NCBI RefSeq assembly: GCF_000143845.1 | Contig: NC_014363.1 | Span: 853,186 to 917,185, forward strand | Origin: Olsenella uli DSM 7084 | GTDB taxonomy: Bacteria; Actinomycetota; Coriobacteriia; Coriobacteriales; Atopobiaceae | DNA length: 64,000 bases | Direction: 5' to 3' | Part shown: piece after piece, positions 24,542 to 39,624 of the stretch | How positions within the stretch are numbered: the stretch's first letter is position 1 | How the letters are laid out: the number at the start of each line of letters is the position of its first letter | Notes under the pieces: model-generated | Told to the model about the DNA's origin: nothing | The model's input: only the letters and a program-made list of their open reading frames with translations | Database searches by the model: none | Translations under genes and position numbers: made by a program

Positions 24542-25468
24542 TTGATATATACCGTCACGTTGAACCCCGCCATCGATTACGTCATGCATCCGCTCACGCT
24601 CGACATGGGCTTCACCAACAGGTCCTCGAGCGAAGAGCTGTACTGCGGCGGCAACGGCATTAACGTCTCCACGCTGCTGAACGAGCTCAAGGTGGTGAAC
24701 GTGGCCTTTGGCATTGTCGCAGGCTTCACGGGCGACTATCTCGTCAAGACGCTCCAGAAGGGCGGCATCTCGTCCAACTTCGTTCGCCTGGACCATGGCT
24801 TCACGCGCATCAACGTGAAGCTCAACGGCATCGTCATGACCATGGTCAACGGCATGGGCCCCCGCATCAGCGAGAAGAAGGTCGACGAGCTCCTCGAGCG
24901 CATCGACTACATCGGCGAGGGCGACACGCTCGTCCTGACGGGATCCATCCCCAAGTCGCTGCCTGAGGACATGTACGACATCATCATCAGGCGCCTCAGG
25001 GGCCGCGGCATCCGCTTCGTCGTCGACGCGCCCGGTTCGCTCCTGCTCAAGGCGCTCGACGCCAGGCCCTTCCTCATCAAGCCCAACAACCACGAGGTCG
25101 GCCGCATCTTCGATGCGCGTCCCGAGACCCCCGAGGAGTGCCTGCCCTTTGCCAAGGAGCTGCACGAGCGCGGGGCCCAGAACGTCATCGTCTCCTGTGG
25201 CGGGCACGGCTCCTTGCTCTATGACGAGAACGACGAGATCCACATGGTCCCGACGGCAAAGATCCGCCTGGTCAACGCCACGGGAGCCGGCGACTCCATG
25301 GTCGCGGGCTTCGTGGCCAAGGTCCAGGAGGGCGCCGACTACGAGACCGCCCTGCGCTTCGCGTCCGCCTGTGGTACCGCGACGGCGGCAAGCAAGGGCA
25401 TCGCCAGGCGTTCGACCATCGATCGCGTCTACAACGAGCTCAACAAGATCATTCTCAAGCAGGGGTAG
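24542..25468 (+). CDS. fruK: 1-phosphofructokinase (PfkB family)
   Basis: Phosphorylates fructose 1-phosphate to fructose 1,6-bisphosphate. 308 residues with IYTVTLNPAIDYVM at the start, GGNGINVSTLLNEL and the PfkB catalytic signature LVNATGAGDSMVAGFVA with the base Asp. The tagatose-6-phosphate kinase sister group looks alike, but the next gene is a PTS enzyme I, which fits fructose-1-phosphate delivery by a PTS. The start is a TTG at 24542 with GGAAGGAG 6 nt upstream. No fruA or ptsH is nearby. Confidence 0.88.
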   Translation: MIYTVTLNPAIDYVMHPLTLDMGFTNRSSSEELYCGGNGINVSTLLNELKVVNVAFGIVAGFTGDYLVKTLQKGGISSNFVRLDHGFTRINVKLNGIVMTMVNGMGPRISEKKVDELLERIDYIGEGDTLVLTGSIPKSLPEDMYDIIIRRLRGRGIRFVVDAPGSLLLKALDARPFLIKPNNHEVGRIFDARPETPEECLPFAKELHERGAQNVIVSCGGHGSLLYDENDEIHMVPTAKIRLVNATGAGDSMVAGFVAKVQEGADYETALRFASACGTATAASKGIARRSTIDRVYNELNKIILKQG

Positions 25469-25559
25469 GTTTTCCACCCGCCTGAACCGCAGGCGCTGCC
25501 CACCTACGGTCGGTCTTGGCATTGCAGGTGCCCTGAGCACTCATTGACAGGAGGCTTAC

Positions 25560-27263
25560 ATGTTTCAAGGTGTTAACGCTTCTGATGGCTACGGCATAGG
25601 CGTCGCGCAGGTTGCCGTCGCCCCCGACCTCTCGTTCACGCCGACGGCCCCCGACGATCCCGTCGCCGAGAAGGCGCGCTACGCCGCCGCGCTCAAGAAG
25701 TTCGTGGCCCAGACGAACGCCCAGATCGAGCGCATGAAGAAGACCGTCGGCGAGGAGGCCGCCCTCATCATGGGCGCCCACATCGAGTTTGCCGAGGACG
25801 AGGGCATCAAGGACATGGTCAACGGGTCCATCGACTCGGGCATGTGCGCGGAGCAGGCCGTGAGCGAGGCCTACGACATGTACTACAACATGTTCAGCAA
25901 CATGGATGACGAGCTCTTCCGCGAGCGCGCCACCGACGTCGCCGACGTCAAGACCGGCCTTCTGGCAGACCTGCTCGGCAAGGAGGTCGTCGACCTCTCG
26001 ACCCTGCCCGAGAACTCCGTCGTGGTCGTCGAGGAGCTCACGCCGTCCATGACCGCCGACATCGACAAGGAGAACGTCGCCGGCATCGTCACGGAGACGG
26101 GCGGGCGCACCTCCCATTCCGCGATCATCGCACGCGCCCTCGAGATCCCGGCCGTCCTCTCCGTAGAGGACGCGACCAAGAGCATCAAGACCGGTGACAT
26201 GGTCATCGTGGACGGCGGCGCCGGCAAGGTGCTCGTCCAGCCGTCCGACAAGGACCTTGCCCACTATCGCGCCAAGGCCAAGACCTTCGCTGACGAGAAG
26301 GCCGCCCTCGAGGCCTACCGCGGCAAGGAGACCGTCACAGGTGACGGCGAGAAGGTCCTGCTCGTCGCCAACATCGGCAACCCCGAGGACGCCAACGTCG
26401 CCGCCGAGCACGATGCCGAGGGCGTTGGCCTGTTCCGCTCCGAGTTCCTCTTCATGGACGCCACCGAGCTCCCCTCCGAGGACGAGCAGTTCGCGGCATA
26501 CCAGAAGGTCGCGCTGCGCCTGAAGGGCCAGCCGGTCATCATCCGCACGCTCGACGTGGGTGGCGACAAGGAGATCCCCTACCTCAACCTGCAGCACGAG
26601 GAGAACCCGTTCATGGGCTTCCGCGCCGTGCGCTACTGCCTCAACAACCCGGAGCAGTACAAGGTCCAGCTGACCGCCCTCTTGCGTGCCTCCGCCTTCG
26701 GTGACATCAAGATCATGCTGCCACTGGTCACCAGCCTGGACGAGGTGCGCCAGGCCAAGGCGCTCATCGAGGAGTGCAAGGCCTCACTGGACGAGCGTGG
26801 CGTCTCGTACAACAAGGACATCGAGGTCGGCACCATGATCGAGACCCCTGCCGCCTCGCTCATCGCCGACGACCTGGCAACCGAGTGCGACTTCTTCTCC
26901 ATCGGCACCAACGACCTCATCGGCTATACCATGTGTGCCGACCGCGGCAACGACCGCGTATCCTATCTCTACGAGGTCTACCAGCCGGCCGTCCTGCGCT
27001 CCCTCAAGCGCATCATCTCCGAGGGCAACAAGGCGGGGATCATGGTCGGCATGTGCGGCGAGGCGGCGGCCGATCCGCTGCTGATTCCGGTCCTGCTCTC
27101 CTTCGGCCTGAACGAGTTCTCCGTCTCGGCTCCGTCGATCCTGCGCACCCGCCACATCATCTCCGAGTGGACCAAGGCGGAAGCGGACGCCCTGGCCGAG
27201 AAGGTCCTCAAGCTCAAGACGGCCGCCGAGGTCAAGGCGGCCCTGCAGGCGGCTGCAAAGTAG
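25560..27263 (+). CDS. ptsI: PTS enzyme I (phosphoenolpyruvate-protein phosphotransferase)
   Basis: The first phosphotransfer protein of the sugar PTS: it takes phosphate from PEP onto His186 (TGGRTSHSAIIAR) and passes it to HPr. 567 residues. The C-terminal PEP-binding barrel shows VGLFRSEFLFM, RTLDVGGDKEIPYL, FMGFRAVRYCL and DFFSIGTNDLIGYTMCADR, and the active-site Cys in MCGEAAAD. GGAGG precedes the ATG. It lies 91 nt after fruK and is likely co-transcribed. The HPr gene is elsewhere. Confidence 0.95.
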   Translation: MFQGVNASDGYGIGVAQVAVAPDLSFTPTAPDDPVAEKARYAAALKKFVAQTNAQIERMKKTVGEEAALIMGAHIEFAEDEGIKDMVNGSIDSGMCAEQAVSEAYDMYYNMFSNMDDELFRERATDVADVKTGLLADLLGKEVVDLSTLPENSVVVVEELTPSMTADIDKENVAGIVTETGGRTSHSAIIARALEIPAVLSVEDATKSIKTGDMVIVDGGAGKVLVQPSDKDLAHYRAKAKTFADEKAALEAYRGKETVTGDGEKVLLVANIGNPEDANVAAEHDAEGVGLFRSEFLFMDATELPSEDEQFAAYQKVALRLKGQPVIIRTLDVGGDKEIPYLNLQHEENPFMGFRAVRYCLNNPEQYKVQLTALLRASAFGDIKIMLPLVTSLDEVRQAKALIEECKASLDERGVSYNKDIEVGTMIETPAASLIADDLATECDFFSIGTNDLIGYTMCADRGNDRVSYLYEVYQPAVLRSLKRIISEGNKAGIMVGMCGEAAADPLLIPVLLSFGLNEFSVSAPSILRTRHIISEWTKAEADALAEKVLKLKTAAEVKAALQAAAK

Positions 27264-27324
27264 ACTGACCGGAGGGGGCGCCTGCAGCAGGTTCCGCAGA
27301 CGGGCTTCTCACGTATGTCCCCAG

Positions 27325-27358
27325 AGGGGTGCCTGGCTCGGCCAGGCACCCCTCAGCC
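27325..27358 (+). terminator. Hairpin terminator after ptsI
   Basis: A perfect 13-bp stem AGGGGTGCCTGGC / GCCAGGCACCCCT with a TCG loop lies between the convergent ptsI and lipid kinase genes. There is no real T-tract on either side, so termination may be helped by another factor. Confidence 0.55.
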
Positions 27359-27431
27359 TTGGCGGACAATCTCCCCTGGGGCACATGGCGCCCGCAATCG
27401 CCTTTTATCCATCTAGCCCGTGCTGTGCCCG

Positions 27432-28388
27432 TTAGGGGCAGGTGGCGGGAACGATGATGTCGAGGGCGTGGGGAACGACATGTATGTCGAAGCTGGTGCC
27501 ACGCAGCGGCTCCCCATCAACCTGGCAGGGTGGCTCCTCGTCAGGGAACTCCACATGAACGCGCTCGACGCTCCCGAGCCTCACCGCACGCGAGTGCGTG
27601 TGCCATCCCAGGCGTGCGAGGGCGAGGAGTCCGAGGAGGCGGGGCGTGGACGGAATGCTGACGTTGAAACAGATGTCAAGGAGACCGTCGGCGGGGGAGG
27701 CGTCGGGGCAGATGCGGAAGCCTCCCCCGTAGCTCGGTCCGTTTTGGACCGCCATCACGATGCTCTGCAGCTCAAGGGGGGCGTCGTTATCGAGGGTGAG
27801 CCGTGAGCGATACCCCTTTGAGCTCGAGGACAGGATCCGTATCCCCGAAGTGGCGAAGAGGGCCGAGCCCCTCTGGCTCGTGTTGCGCGCGCGACGCCTG
27901 GTGGTGTCCAGGGCAATGGCGGCGTCAAGGCCGAACGACAGGGTCTGCACCACGTAGGCAGACGCGCCCGTGTCGCTCGTGACCGCCTCGAGGTCGATGC
28001 GACGTCTCCTGCCTGAGATGATCTGGTCGAGCGCCCGCTCGGGGTCATTGATGCTCGCATGGATCGTGCGGGCAAAGTCGTTTCCCGATCCCATGGGGAT
28101 GACGGCGAGGTCAGGCCTGCTGTGGTGAGGCAATCTCATGAGGCCGTTGACCGCCTCGTGTATGATGCCGTCCCCACCCAGCACGATGAGGGTGTCCACC
28201 TCGTCCATGGTCGAGGCCAGCTCGCCTGCATGCCCGGCCCTCTTCGTCAGCGAGAGCGAGAACGAGGTCGTGGCGGAGGGGTGGGCGTCGAAGAAGCGCT
28301 GGACGCGCTCGGCGGCCGCAGCGCCTCTGCCGCTACGTGCGACAGGATTGGCGAGTACCCGGGTTCTTCCCAGTCTGAGTTGGGCCAT
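27432..28388 (-). CDS. Diacylglycerol/lipid kinase family protein
   Basis: 318 residues of the DAGK catalytic family (YegS/DgkB type), which phosphorylates diacylglycerol or another lipid at the membrane. The nucleotide-binding motif VLGGDGIIHEAVNGL, the phosphate loop IPMGSGNDFAR and the C-terminal CQVDGEPL segment are all present. ATG 28388 follows AGGAGA by 6 nt; the longer upstream frame is not conserved. It stands alone downstream of two tRNA genes, from which a strong terminator separates it. Confidence 0.87.
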   Translation of the reverse strand: MAQLRLGRTRVLANPVARSGRGAAAAERVQRFFDAHPSATTSFSLSLTKRAGHAGELASTMDEVDTLIVLGGDGIIHEAVNGLMRLPHHSRPDLAVIPMGSGNDFARTIHASINDPERALDQIISGRRRRIDLEAVTSDTGASAYVVQTLSFGLDAAIALDTTRRRARNTSQRGSALFATSGIRILSSSSKGYRSRLTLDNDAPLELQSIVMAVQNGPSYGGGFRICPDASPADGLLDICFNVSIPSTPRLLGLLALARLGWHTHSRAVRLGSVERVHVEFPDEEPPCQVDGEPLRGTSFDIHVVPHALDIIVPATCP

Positions 28389-28573
28389 GTCGTCTCCTGC
28401 TGGCAGAGGGGTGATACGGGCATGCCTTCGCAGGCCATTGTAGAGGGAGAGTCCAAGGGTCTGCAGCCCGCGACGCGCAACGCGTGGTCTTGCTAGGCAG
28501 GCGGCCCCCGCAGGGGCGCATGACATGGGGGCTGGGGCGCCCATGGCCGTTCGGCGGACCCAGCTCTCTTGCG

Positions 28574-28605
28574 ATATAAAAAGTCAGAGGCCCTCAGCCT
28601 CTGAC
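28574..28605 (-). terminator. Intrinsic terminator after tRNA-Gly
   Basis: On the minus strand, GTCAGAGGC pairs with GCCTCTGAC (9 bp, 5-nt loop) and is followed by TTTTTATAT, a textbook terminator 12 nt after the tRNA-Gly CCA. Confidence 0.9.
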
Positions 28606-28616
28606 CCTTAGTCCTA

Positions 28617-28692
28617 TGGAGCGGCGGACGGGACTCGAACCCGCAACAGGCAGCTTGGAAGGCTGCTGCTCTACCAATTGAACTACCGCCGC
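28617..28692 (-). tRNA. tRNA-Gly (TCC)
   Basis: A 76-nt cloverleaf with acceptor GCGGCGG/CCGCCGC, anticodon loop CTTCCAA giving TCC, T-loop TTCGAGT and encoded CCA. Only 3 nt separate it from tRNA-Pro, so both come from one transcript. Confidence 0.95.
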
Positions 28693-28695
28693 GCG

Positions 28696-30324
<1,629 letters not shown>

Positions 30325-30374
30325 GAAGGCGGCTTCCGGGGAGCTTCCGTCCCCATCCATGCCCGCACGAGCGA

Positions 30375-30410
30375 AAGGGCCCCGAGACGCGGTCTCGGGG
30401 CCCTTCTTCC
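30375..30410 (+). terminator. Intrinsic terminator after gdhA
   Basis: A 14-bp perfect stem AAGGGCCCCGAGAC / GTCTCGGGGCCCTT with a GCG loop and a CTTCC tail, 50 nt after the gdhA stop. Confidence 0.85.
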
Positions 30411-30488
30411 GTGTGCAGTATGTCCATTCGATAACGCATGTCCAGTAATTCACATAATTGAATCTGAAGAGATTAGAATTCATCCAGA

Positions 30489-30520
30489 CCTTTAACAACG
30501 GTACGGAGATACCGGCAAGG
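30489..30520 (+). promoter_or_regulatory. Putative PyrR-binding loop in the carAB leader
   Basis: CCTT (30489-30492) can pair with AAGG (30517-30520). Inside, TAACAA forms a 5' bulge and CGGTA/TACCG forms a 5-bp upper stem closing the hexaloop CGGAGA (30504-30509). This matches the known PyrR-binding loop plan: lower stem, TTTAA-type purine-rich bulge, upper stem and a CNGNGA hexaloop. It lies 91 nt before the carA start. PyrR itself is not in the window. Confidence 0.6.
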
Positions 30521-30578
30521 CGCCCAAATGAAGACAATCGTCATCGTGTTGGCGTCCGTCCCTGGCGGGCGCCTTTTC
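30517..30578 (+). terminator. Attenuator-like hairpin in the carAB leader
   Basis: AAGGCGCCC (30517-30525) is perfectly complementary to GGGCGCCTT (30567-30575), which runs into TTC, 34 nt before the carA start. The loop is long (41 nt). Its 5' arm shares AAGG with the lower stem of the PyrR-like loop, so the two structures compete or switch. Confidence 0.5.
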
Positions 30579-30611
30579 ACGCGAGGGGTCATATGGGAGG
30601 GGAGGACGTGC

Positions 30612-31864
30612 GTGAACCCATTAGTTGACGGCATGCGCCAGCAGCGGGCGCTGCTGGCGCTCGAGGACGGGACGGTGCTCGAGGGGAGGTCGTGCGGCGC
30701 TCGTGGCGAGGCCTTCGGCGAGATCGTCTTCAACACCTCCATGACGGGCTATCAGGAGATCGTGAGTGACCCCAGCTATGCCGGGCAGATCGTCACGCTG
30801 ACCTATCCCCAGGTCGGAAACTATGGCGTCAACGAGGGGTGCATGCAGTCGGGTTCGCCCCGGCTGCGTGCGCTGGTCGTCCGGGACATGTGCCATGCCC
30901 CCAGCAACTGGTCCAGCCAGACGAGCCTGCCCGACTTCCTGTGCGGGCACGGCGTCGTCGCCATGGAGGGTGTCGACACGCGCGCGCTGACGCTGCGAAT
31001 ACGCTCTGCGGGTGCCATGCGCGCGTGCGTCTCGACCATGGACCTTGACGGAGAGCGGCTCGTCTCCCGGGTCGTGGCGTCACCGTCCATCTCGGTCCAT
31101 AACTTCGTGCCGGACGTCTCGACGCCCACGCCCTACGTCGTGGATGCGGCGGGTCCCCTCCGCTTCAGGGTCGTGGCGCTTGACTGCGGGGAGAAGCGCG
31201 GCATAACGGATGGCCTGGCTGCCCAGGGCTGTGAGGTCATCGTCATGCCGTGGGACGCGTCTTGCGAGCGCGTGCTGGCCGAGCGCCCGGACGGCGTGTT
31301 CGTCTCGAACGGGCCGGGGGACCCCACCCGGGTGGCGGTCACGAGGCACACGGTGTCCCAGCTCCTGGGCAGGCTGCCCGTCTTCGGCATCTGCCTGGGA
31401 CACCAGCTTATGTCGCTTGCCGCGGGAGGCCAGATCGAGAAGCTGCCCTTCGGCCATCACGGTGGCAACGAGCCGGTCATGAACCTCCTGACCGGCAAGG
31501 TAGAGGTCACGGCGCAGAACCATGGCTTCGGGCTCGTGTTCCCCAGCCTGGGCGCCCTCGTCGGCGAGCTTTCGGGCGGGGAGACGGACCATCCCCGCGA
31601 CCTGCGCCATTGGTGCGAGCGACGGCTGGCGCCCGTCGTCCTGACCTCCCGCCTCGGCCGCGTGCGCCTCACGCACGTGAACCTCAACGACGGCACGCCC
31701 GAGGGCATGCAGTTTCTGGACGTTCCCGCCTTCAGTGTCCAGTATCACCCGGAGGCCAGTCCCGGCCCGCATGATGCGGCCTACCTCTTCAGGGCGTTCG
31801 CACGCCTCATGGAGGGGCGCGACGACTATCTTGCCATCGACGTGCACGAGGGGAGGCGCTTCTG

Positions 31865-31865
<1 letters not shown>
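30612..31865 (+). CDS. carA: Carbamoyl-phosphate synthase, small (glutaminase) subunit
   Basis: Releases ammonia from glutamine for carbamoyl-phosphate synthesis (pyrimidines and arginine). 417 residues: the N-terminal CarA-specific domain ([34 protein letters not shown]) and a class I glutamine amidotransferase with nucleophile GICLGHQLM and the His/Glu pair in [14 protein letters not shown] 30612 is chosen because GGAGG lies 6 nt upstream; ATG 30633 is an alternative. It overlaps carB by one base (TGATG). Confidence 0.93.
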
Positions 31866-35089
<3,224 letters not shown>

Positions 35090-35182
35090 CATGGACGCCC
35101 CTGGGCCCCTCCGCGTGGAAAGATTGAGCACGGTGGGGAAATGCTGTGCGGCTTTGCTATCATGCAAAGGCTGTGTGATAAC

Positions 35183-35269
35183 GCGGGCGTGGCGGAACTG
35201 GTAGACGCGCTGGATTTAGGTTCCAGTGGGAGAAATTCCGTGAAGGTTCGAGTCCTTTCGCCCGCACCA
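35183..35269 (+). tRNA. tRNA-Leu (TAG)
   Basis: An 87-nt class II tRNA with acceptor GCGGGCG/CGCCCGC, anticodon loop TTTAGGT giving TAG, a long variable arm (TGGGAGAAATTCCGT), T-loop TTCGAGT and encoded CCA. Confidence 0.95.
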
Positions 35270-35339
35270 TCACCCGAGGCTTAGGTACTGCGCGAGGCAG
35301 GCGCACGAGCGTGCCGAGCACGAGAACACTGGAGGAACG

Positions 35340-36659
35340 TTGGACATCACCGTCACCGCCGAAAGGCCCGACAACGACAAGGTCGTCGCCACCATCACCG
35401 TCTGCGCCGCAGACGTCGACAAGGCCATTGCCGCCGCCTACAAGGACATCGCCAGGAAGTACAACTTCCAGGGCTTCCGCAAGGGCCGTGCCCCGCGTCC
35501 GGTCATCGACAGCCTGGTCGGCCGCGCCAACGTCCTGGCCCAGGCCACCGAGGACGTCATGAATGACGCCCAGCCCATGATGCTCGAGCAGCTCGACATC
35601 GTCCCCGTCGACCGCCCCGACTACGGCGAGCATCCCGTGGCGGTCGTCGAGCACGAGGACTTCACCACCACGGCCACCGTCCTTGTCCCACCCGCGTGCG
35701 AGCTCGACTCCTACGACGCCCCTGCGATCAACATGCCGCCTGCCGAGGCCACCGAGGCCGAGGTCGACCAGCAGCTCGAGCAGCTCCAGAGCTACCGTGC
35801 CACCTACGAGGACGAGGACGAGGACCGTCCCGTCGCCGCCGATGACGTCATCGTCTGCGACATCGAGAACAAGCAGGGCGTCCCCGAGCTTGCCGGCGAG
35901 GGCCGTCAGCTCGCCCTCAACGGCTCCTACCTGCCCAGCGACTTCGTCGCGGGTGTCATCGGCATGAAGAGGGACGAGACCAAGGAGATCTCCTGGACCA
36001 AGGCCGTCGACGGCGAGAGCGACCACGACTTTGCCGTCTCGGTCACCCTCAGGGGCATCAAGAGGTCCGTCCTCCCCGCAATCGACGAGGAGTTTGCAAA
36101 GGGCACCGGCTTCGACTCCGTCGAGGCGCTGCGCGACGCCGTGAGGGAGGAGATCGAGGAGGACAAGAAGCGGAGCCTGCCTTCGCTCAAGGAGGACCGC
36201 CTCGTCGAGGAGATCGGCAGGCACCTCACCCTGGAGAAGGTCCCCGAGGCCTACCAGAACCAGGTCTTCTCTGAGCTGGCCCAGGAGTTCCTCGGCCAGC
36301 TTCAGCGTCAGGGCATGTCGCTCGACATGTACCTTGCCGCCCGCCAGATCAAGTCCGAGGACTTCCTTGCCGACCTGCGCGAGCAGGCAGGCGAGCGAGC
36401 GCGCCAGTCGCTGGCCCTTGATGCGCTGGCCACCAAGCTCGCCCTCGAGGCCACCGAGGAGGACGTGAGGGCCGAGTTCGAGCGTGCCGGGGTCGATGAT
36501 GTGGACAAGTCCATCGCCGAGTTCACCCAGTCTGGCCAGATGCCTGCGGTCCGCGAGTCCATCCGTCGCACCAAGGCCGTCAACTGGCTCGTCGAGAACG
36601 CCACGGTCACCGAGGTCGACGAGGTCGCCGAGAAGCGTGCCCAGAAGGACGCCGAGTAG
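35340..36659 (+). CDS. tig: Trigger factor (ribosome-associated chaperone and prolyl isomerase)
   Basis: Binds nascent chains at the ribosome exit tunnel. 439 residues. The ribosome-docking signature GFRKGRAPR lies at about residues 45-53 of the N-domain. An FKBP-like isomerase domain sits near 150-240, and a long helical C-domain follows. The start is a TTG right after GGAGGAACG. It lies upstream of clpP and clpX, a common order, but a terminator hairpin separates it from clpP. Confidence 0.95.
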   Translation: MDITVTAERPDNDKVVATITVCAADVDKAIAAAYKDIARKYNFQGFRKGRAPRPVIDSLVGRANVLAQATEDVMNDAQPMMLEQLDIVPVDRPDYGEHPVAVVEHEDFTTTATVLVPPACELDSYDAPAINMPPAEATEAEVDQQLEQLQSYRATYEDEDEDRPVAADDVIVCDIENKQGVPELAGEGRQLALNGSYLPSDFVAGVIGMKRDETKEISWTKAVDGESDHDFAVSVTLRGIKRSVLPAIDEEFAKGTGFDSVEALRDAVREEIEEDKKRSLPSLKEDRLVEEIGRHLTLEKVPEAYQNQVFSELAQEFLGQLQRQGMSLDMYLAARQIKSEDFLADLREQAGERARQSLALDALATKLALEATEEDVRAEFERAGVDDVDKSIAEFTQSGQMPAVRESIRRTKAVNWLVENATVTEVDEVAEKRAQKDAE

Positions 36660-36695
36660 GCGTCACCTCGCGCCCCCGCGCCCATAGGACTACGG

Positions 36696-36734
36696 ATGCG
36701 CTCCGAGGGGTACCTTACCCCGGAGCGCATTTTC
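36696..36734 (+). terminator. Intrinsic terminator between tig and clpP
   Basis: ATGCGCTCC and GGGGTA pair with TACCCC and GGAGCGCAT (15 bp with a GA bulge, CCT loop), followed by TTTTC. clpP therefore needs read-through or its own promoter, though only 22 nt remain before its start. Confidence 0.75.
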
Positions 36735-36755
36735 GACAGCAGAGGAGACCCACCC

Positions 36756-37370
36756 ATGCACAACCCCATGGCAACCCCGCTCATCCCGTACGTCATCGAG
36801 CAGACGCCGCGTGGCGAGCGCAGCTACGACATCTACTCGCGACTCCTGAACGACCGCATCGTCTTTCTCGGCGAGGAGATCACCCGCGACTCGGCGAACC
36901 TCGTGATCGCGCAGCTGCTCCATCTCGAGAGCCAGGACCCCGACAAGGACATCTCCCTCTACATCGACTCACCTGGTGGGGAGGTCTACGCGGGCCTGGG
37001 CATCCTCGACACGATGAACTTCATCAAGCCCGACGTCTCGACCATCTGCGTGGGCATGGCCGCCTCGATGGCGTCCGTCCTTCTCGCCGCAGGGACGCCA
37101 GGCAAGCGCCTTGCACTGCCAAACTCCATGATCATGATCCATCAGCCCAGCTCTGGCGCCCAGGGCCAGCAGACGGACATCCAGATCGTCGCCGACGAGA
37201 CCAAGTGGATCCGCAACCACATGAACGAGCTGCTGGCGCAGTATACTGGGCAGTCCGTGGAGAAGATCAACGCCGACACCGAGCGCGACAACTACCTGCG
37301 CGCAAGCGAGGCCGCTGCTTACGGCCTGGTCGACAAGGTCATCTCCTCCCGTACCGAGCAGGTTGACTAG
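36756..37370 (+). CDS. clpP: ATP-dependent Clp protease proteolytic subunit
   Basis: A serine peptidase forming the tetradecameric Clp chamber. 204 residues with the triad Ser104 (GMAASMAS), His129 (MIMIHQPS) and Asp178 (ERDNYLRA), plus the early [10 protein letters not shown] and [15 protein letters not shown] 36756 follows AGAGGAGA by 8 nt and fits the family length; an in-frame ATG at 36696 falls inside the terminator. clpX follows 37 nt later, so protease and unfoldase are made together. Confidence 0.95.
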   Translation: MHNPMATPLIPYVIEQTPRGERSYDIYSRLLNDRIVFLGEEITRDSANLVIAQLLHLESQDPDKDISLYIDSPGGEVYAGLGILDTMNFIKPDVSTICVGMAASMASVLLAAGTPGKRLALPNSMIMIHQPSSGAQGQQTDIQIVADETKWIRNHMNELLAQYTGQSVEKINADTERDNYLRASEAAAYGLVDKVISSRTEQVD

Positions 37371-37407
37371 TACGAGGACGCGCGTGCGCCCCGCAAGGAG
37401 AAGCTAG

Positions 37408-38703
<1,296 letters not shown>

Positions 38704-38850
38704 ACCCACAGAGCGGTCGTCGGCCCCATCGTCGTCATCATGATTCAGGTCGCAGGCCCTCAGATAAGGGAGCTCATGGATCGCCATAGGGGGTCTGGTC
38801 CCAAGTAAGCGGGCGGCTCGGATGGCTGCCGGGCCTCCCCCGGTGACCTG

Positions 38851-39624
38851 TCACGCGGACAGCAGGCCCCGTGCGTTGAGTGCGATGCGCTCTGTCAGTG
38901 CGTCGGACTCCATGTGGCGTGACTGTGCGACCATGGCGATGCTCCTCCCAAGCGCGGCCTCAATCATCTGGGCCTTGAAGGGCCGGCCCACATGTGGCGG
39001 CAGGTCCGTCTCGGTGAGCAGACGGTCGAGGGGCAGCTGACGGGCATACTCGCGACCGCGCCTGGTGGCGAGCATCATCTGGTTGACGCTGAACCAGCAG
39101 CCGGACTTGACGGCGCGGTGCAGCTCGTCCGAGCTGCCGCTGAACCAGTGGAACACGCAGCGGCAACGCTCGAGGCAGCCGGTCTCGGCGAGGATGTCGA
39201 GGCAGGCGCCCGCCGCGTGCACGGCGTGGATCGAGATGACCGTGGGGGTGGTTGGGGTCGCGTGTGCCACTGCGGCTGCGCACACACGCCTGAAGGCCTC
39301 CACTTGACATGCGTGGGAGTCGGATGGCGTGTGTGCGTCCGAGAAGTCGAGGCCAACCTCGCCCAGCCAGCGCGTGTGCGCGGCAAGCTCCTCAAAGCGT
39401 CGAATGTCCTCTTCTTCACATCGCCCGTCCGCGACCCACCAGGGATGCAGGCCCAAGGCCAGATGCACGTTGGGAAGGTGGCCCAGACGGGGGAGGGCAG
39501 CCTCGTACCCCTTGGGCGTGACGGTCGTCGCGAAGAGCGCCAGTCCGTCCCGCTTGGCCTGATCCGCCACTTCGACGGCGTTTGGCATGAAGTCCAGGTG
39601 GACGTGGGCGTCAAAGAGCCTCAT
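38851..39624 (-). CDS. TatD-family metal-dependent hydrolase
   Basis: 257 residues of the amidohydrolase fold. Metal ligands appear in order: MRLFDAHVHLDF, EVGLDFSD, SIHAVH and the late TETDLPP. TatD proteins are putative DNases (3'-5' exonuclease or AP activity), but substrates vary and several relatives are uncharacterised. The ATG overlaps the tcdA stop by 4 nt (ATGA), so the two are co-expressed. The gene converges on clpX with a 147-bp gap in which no strong terminator is seen. Confidence 0.85.
   Translation of the reverse strand: MRLFDAHVHLDFMPNAVEVADQAKRDGLALFATTVTPKGYEAALPRLGHLPNVHLALGLHPWWVADGRCEEEDIRRFEELAAHTRWLGEVGLDFSDAHTPSDSHACQVEAFRRVCAAAVAHATPTTPTVISIHAVHAAGACLDILAETGCLERCRCVFHWFSGSSDELHRAVKSGCWFSVNQMMLATRRGREYARQLPLDRLLTETDLPPHVGRPFKAQMIEAALGRSIAMVAQSRHMESDALTERIALNARGLLSA

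Noticed and set aside
30528-30611. Extended N-terminus of CarA from ATG 30528
   Set aside because: These 28 codons cover the attenuator hairpin, have no ribosome-binding site and do not resemble the CarA N-terminus; GTG 30612 has a good site.
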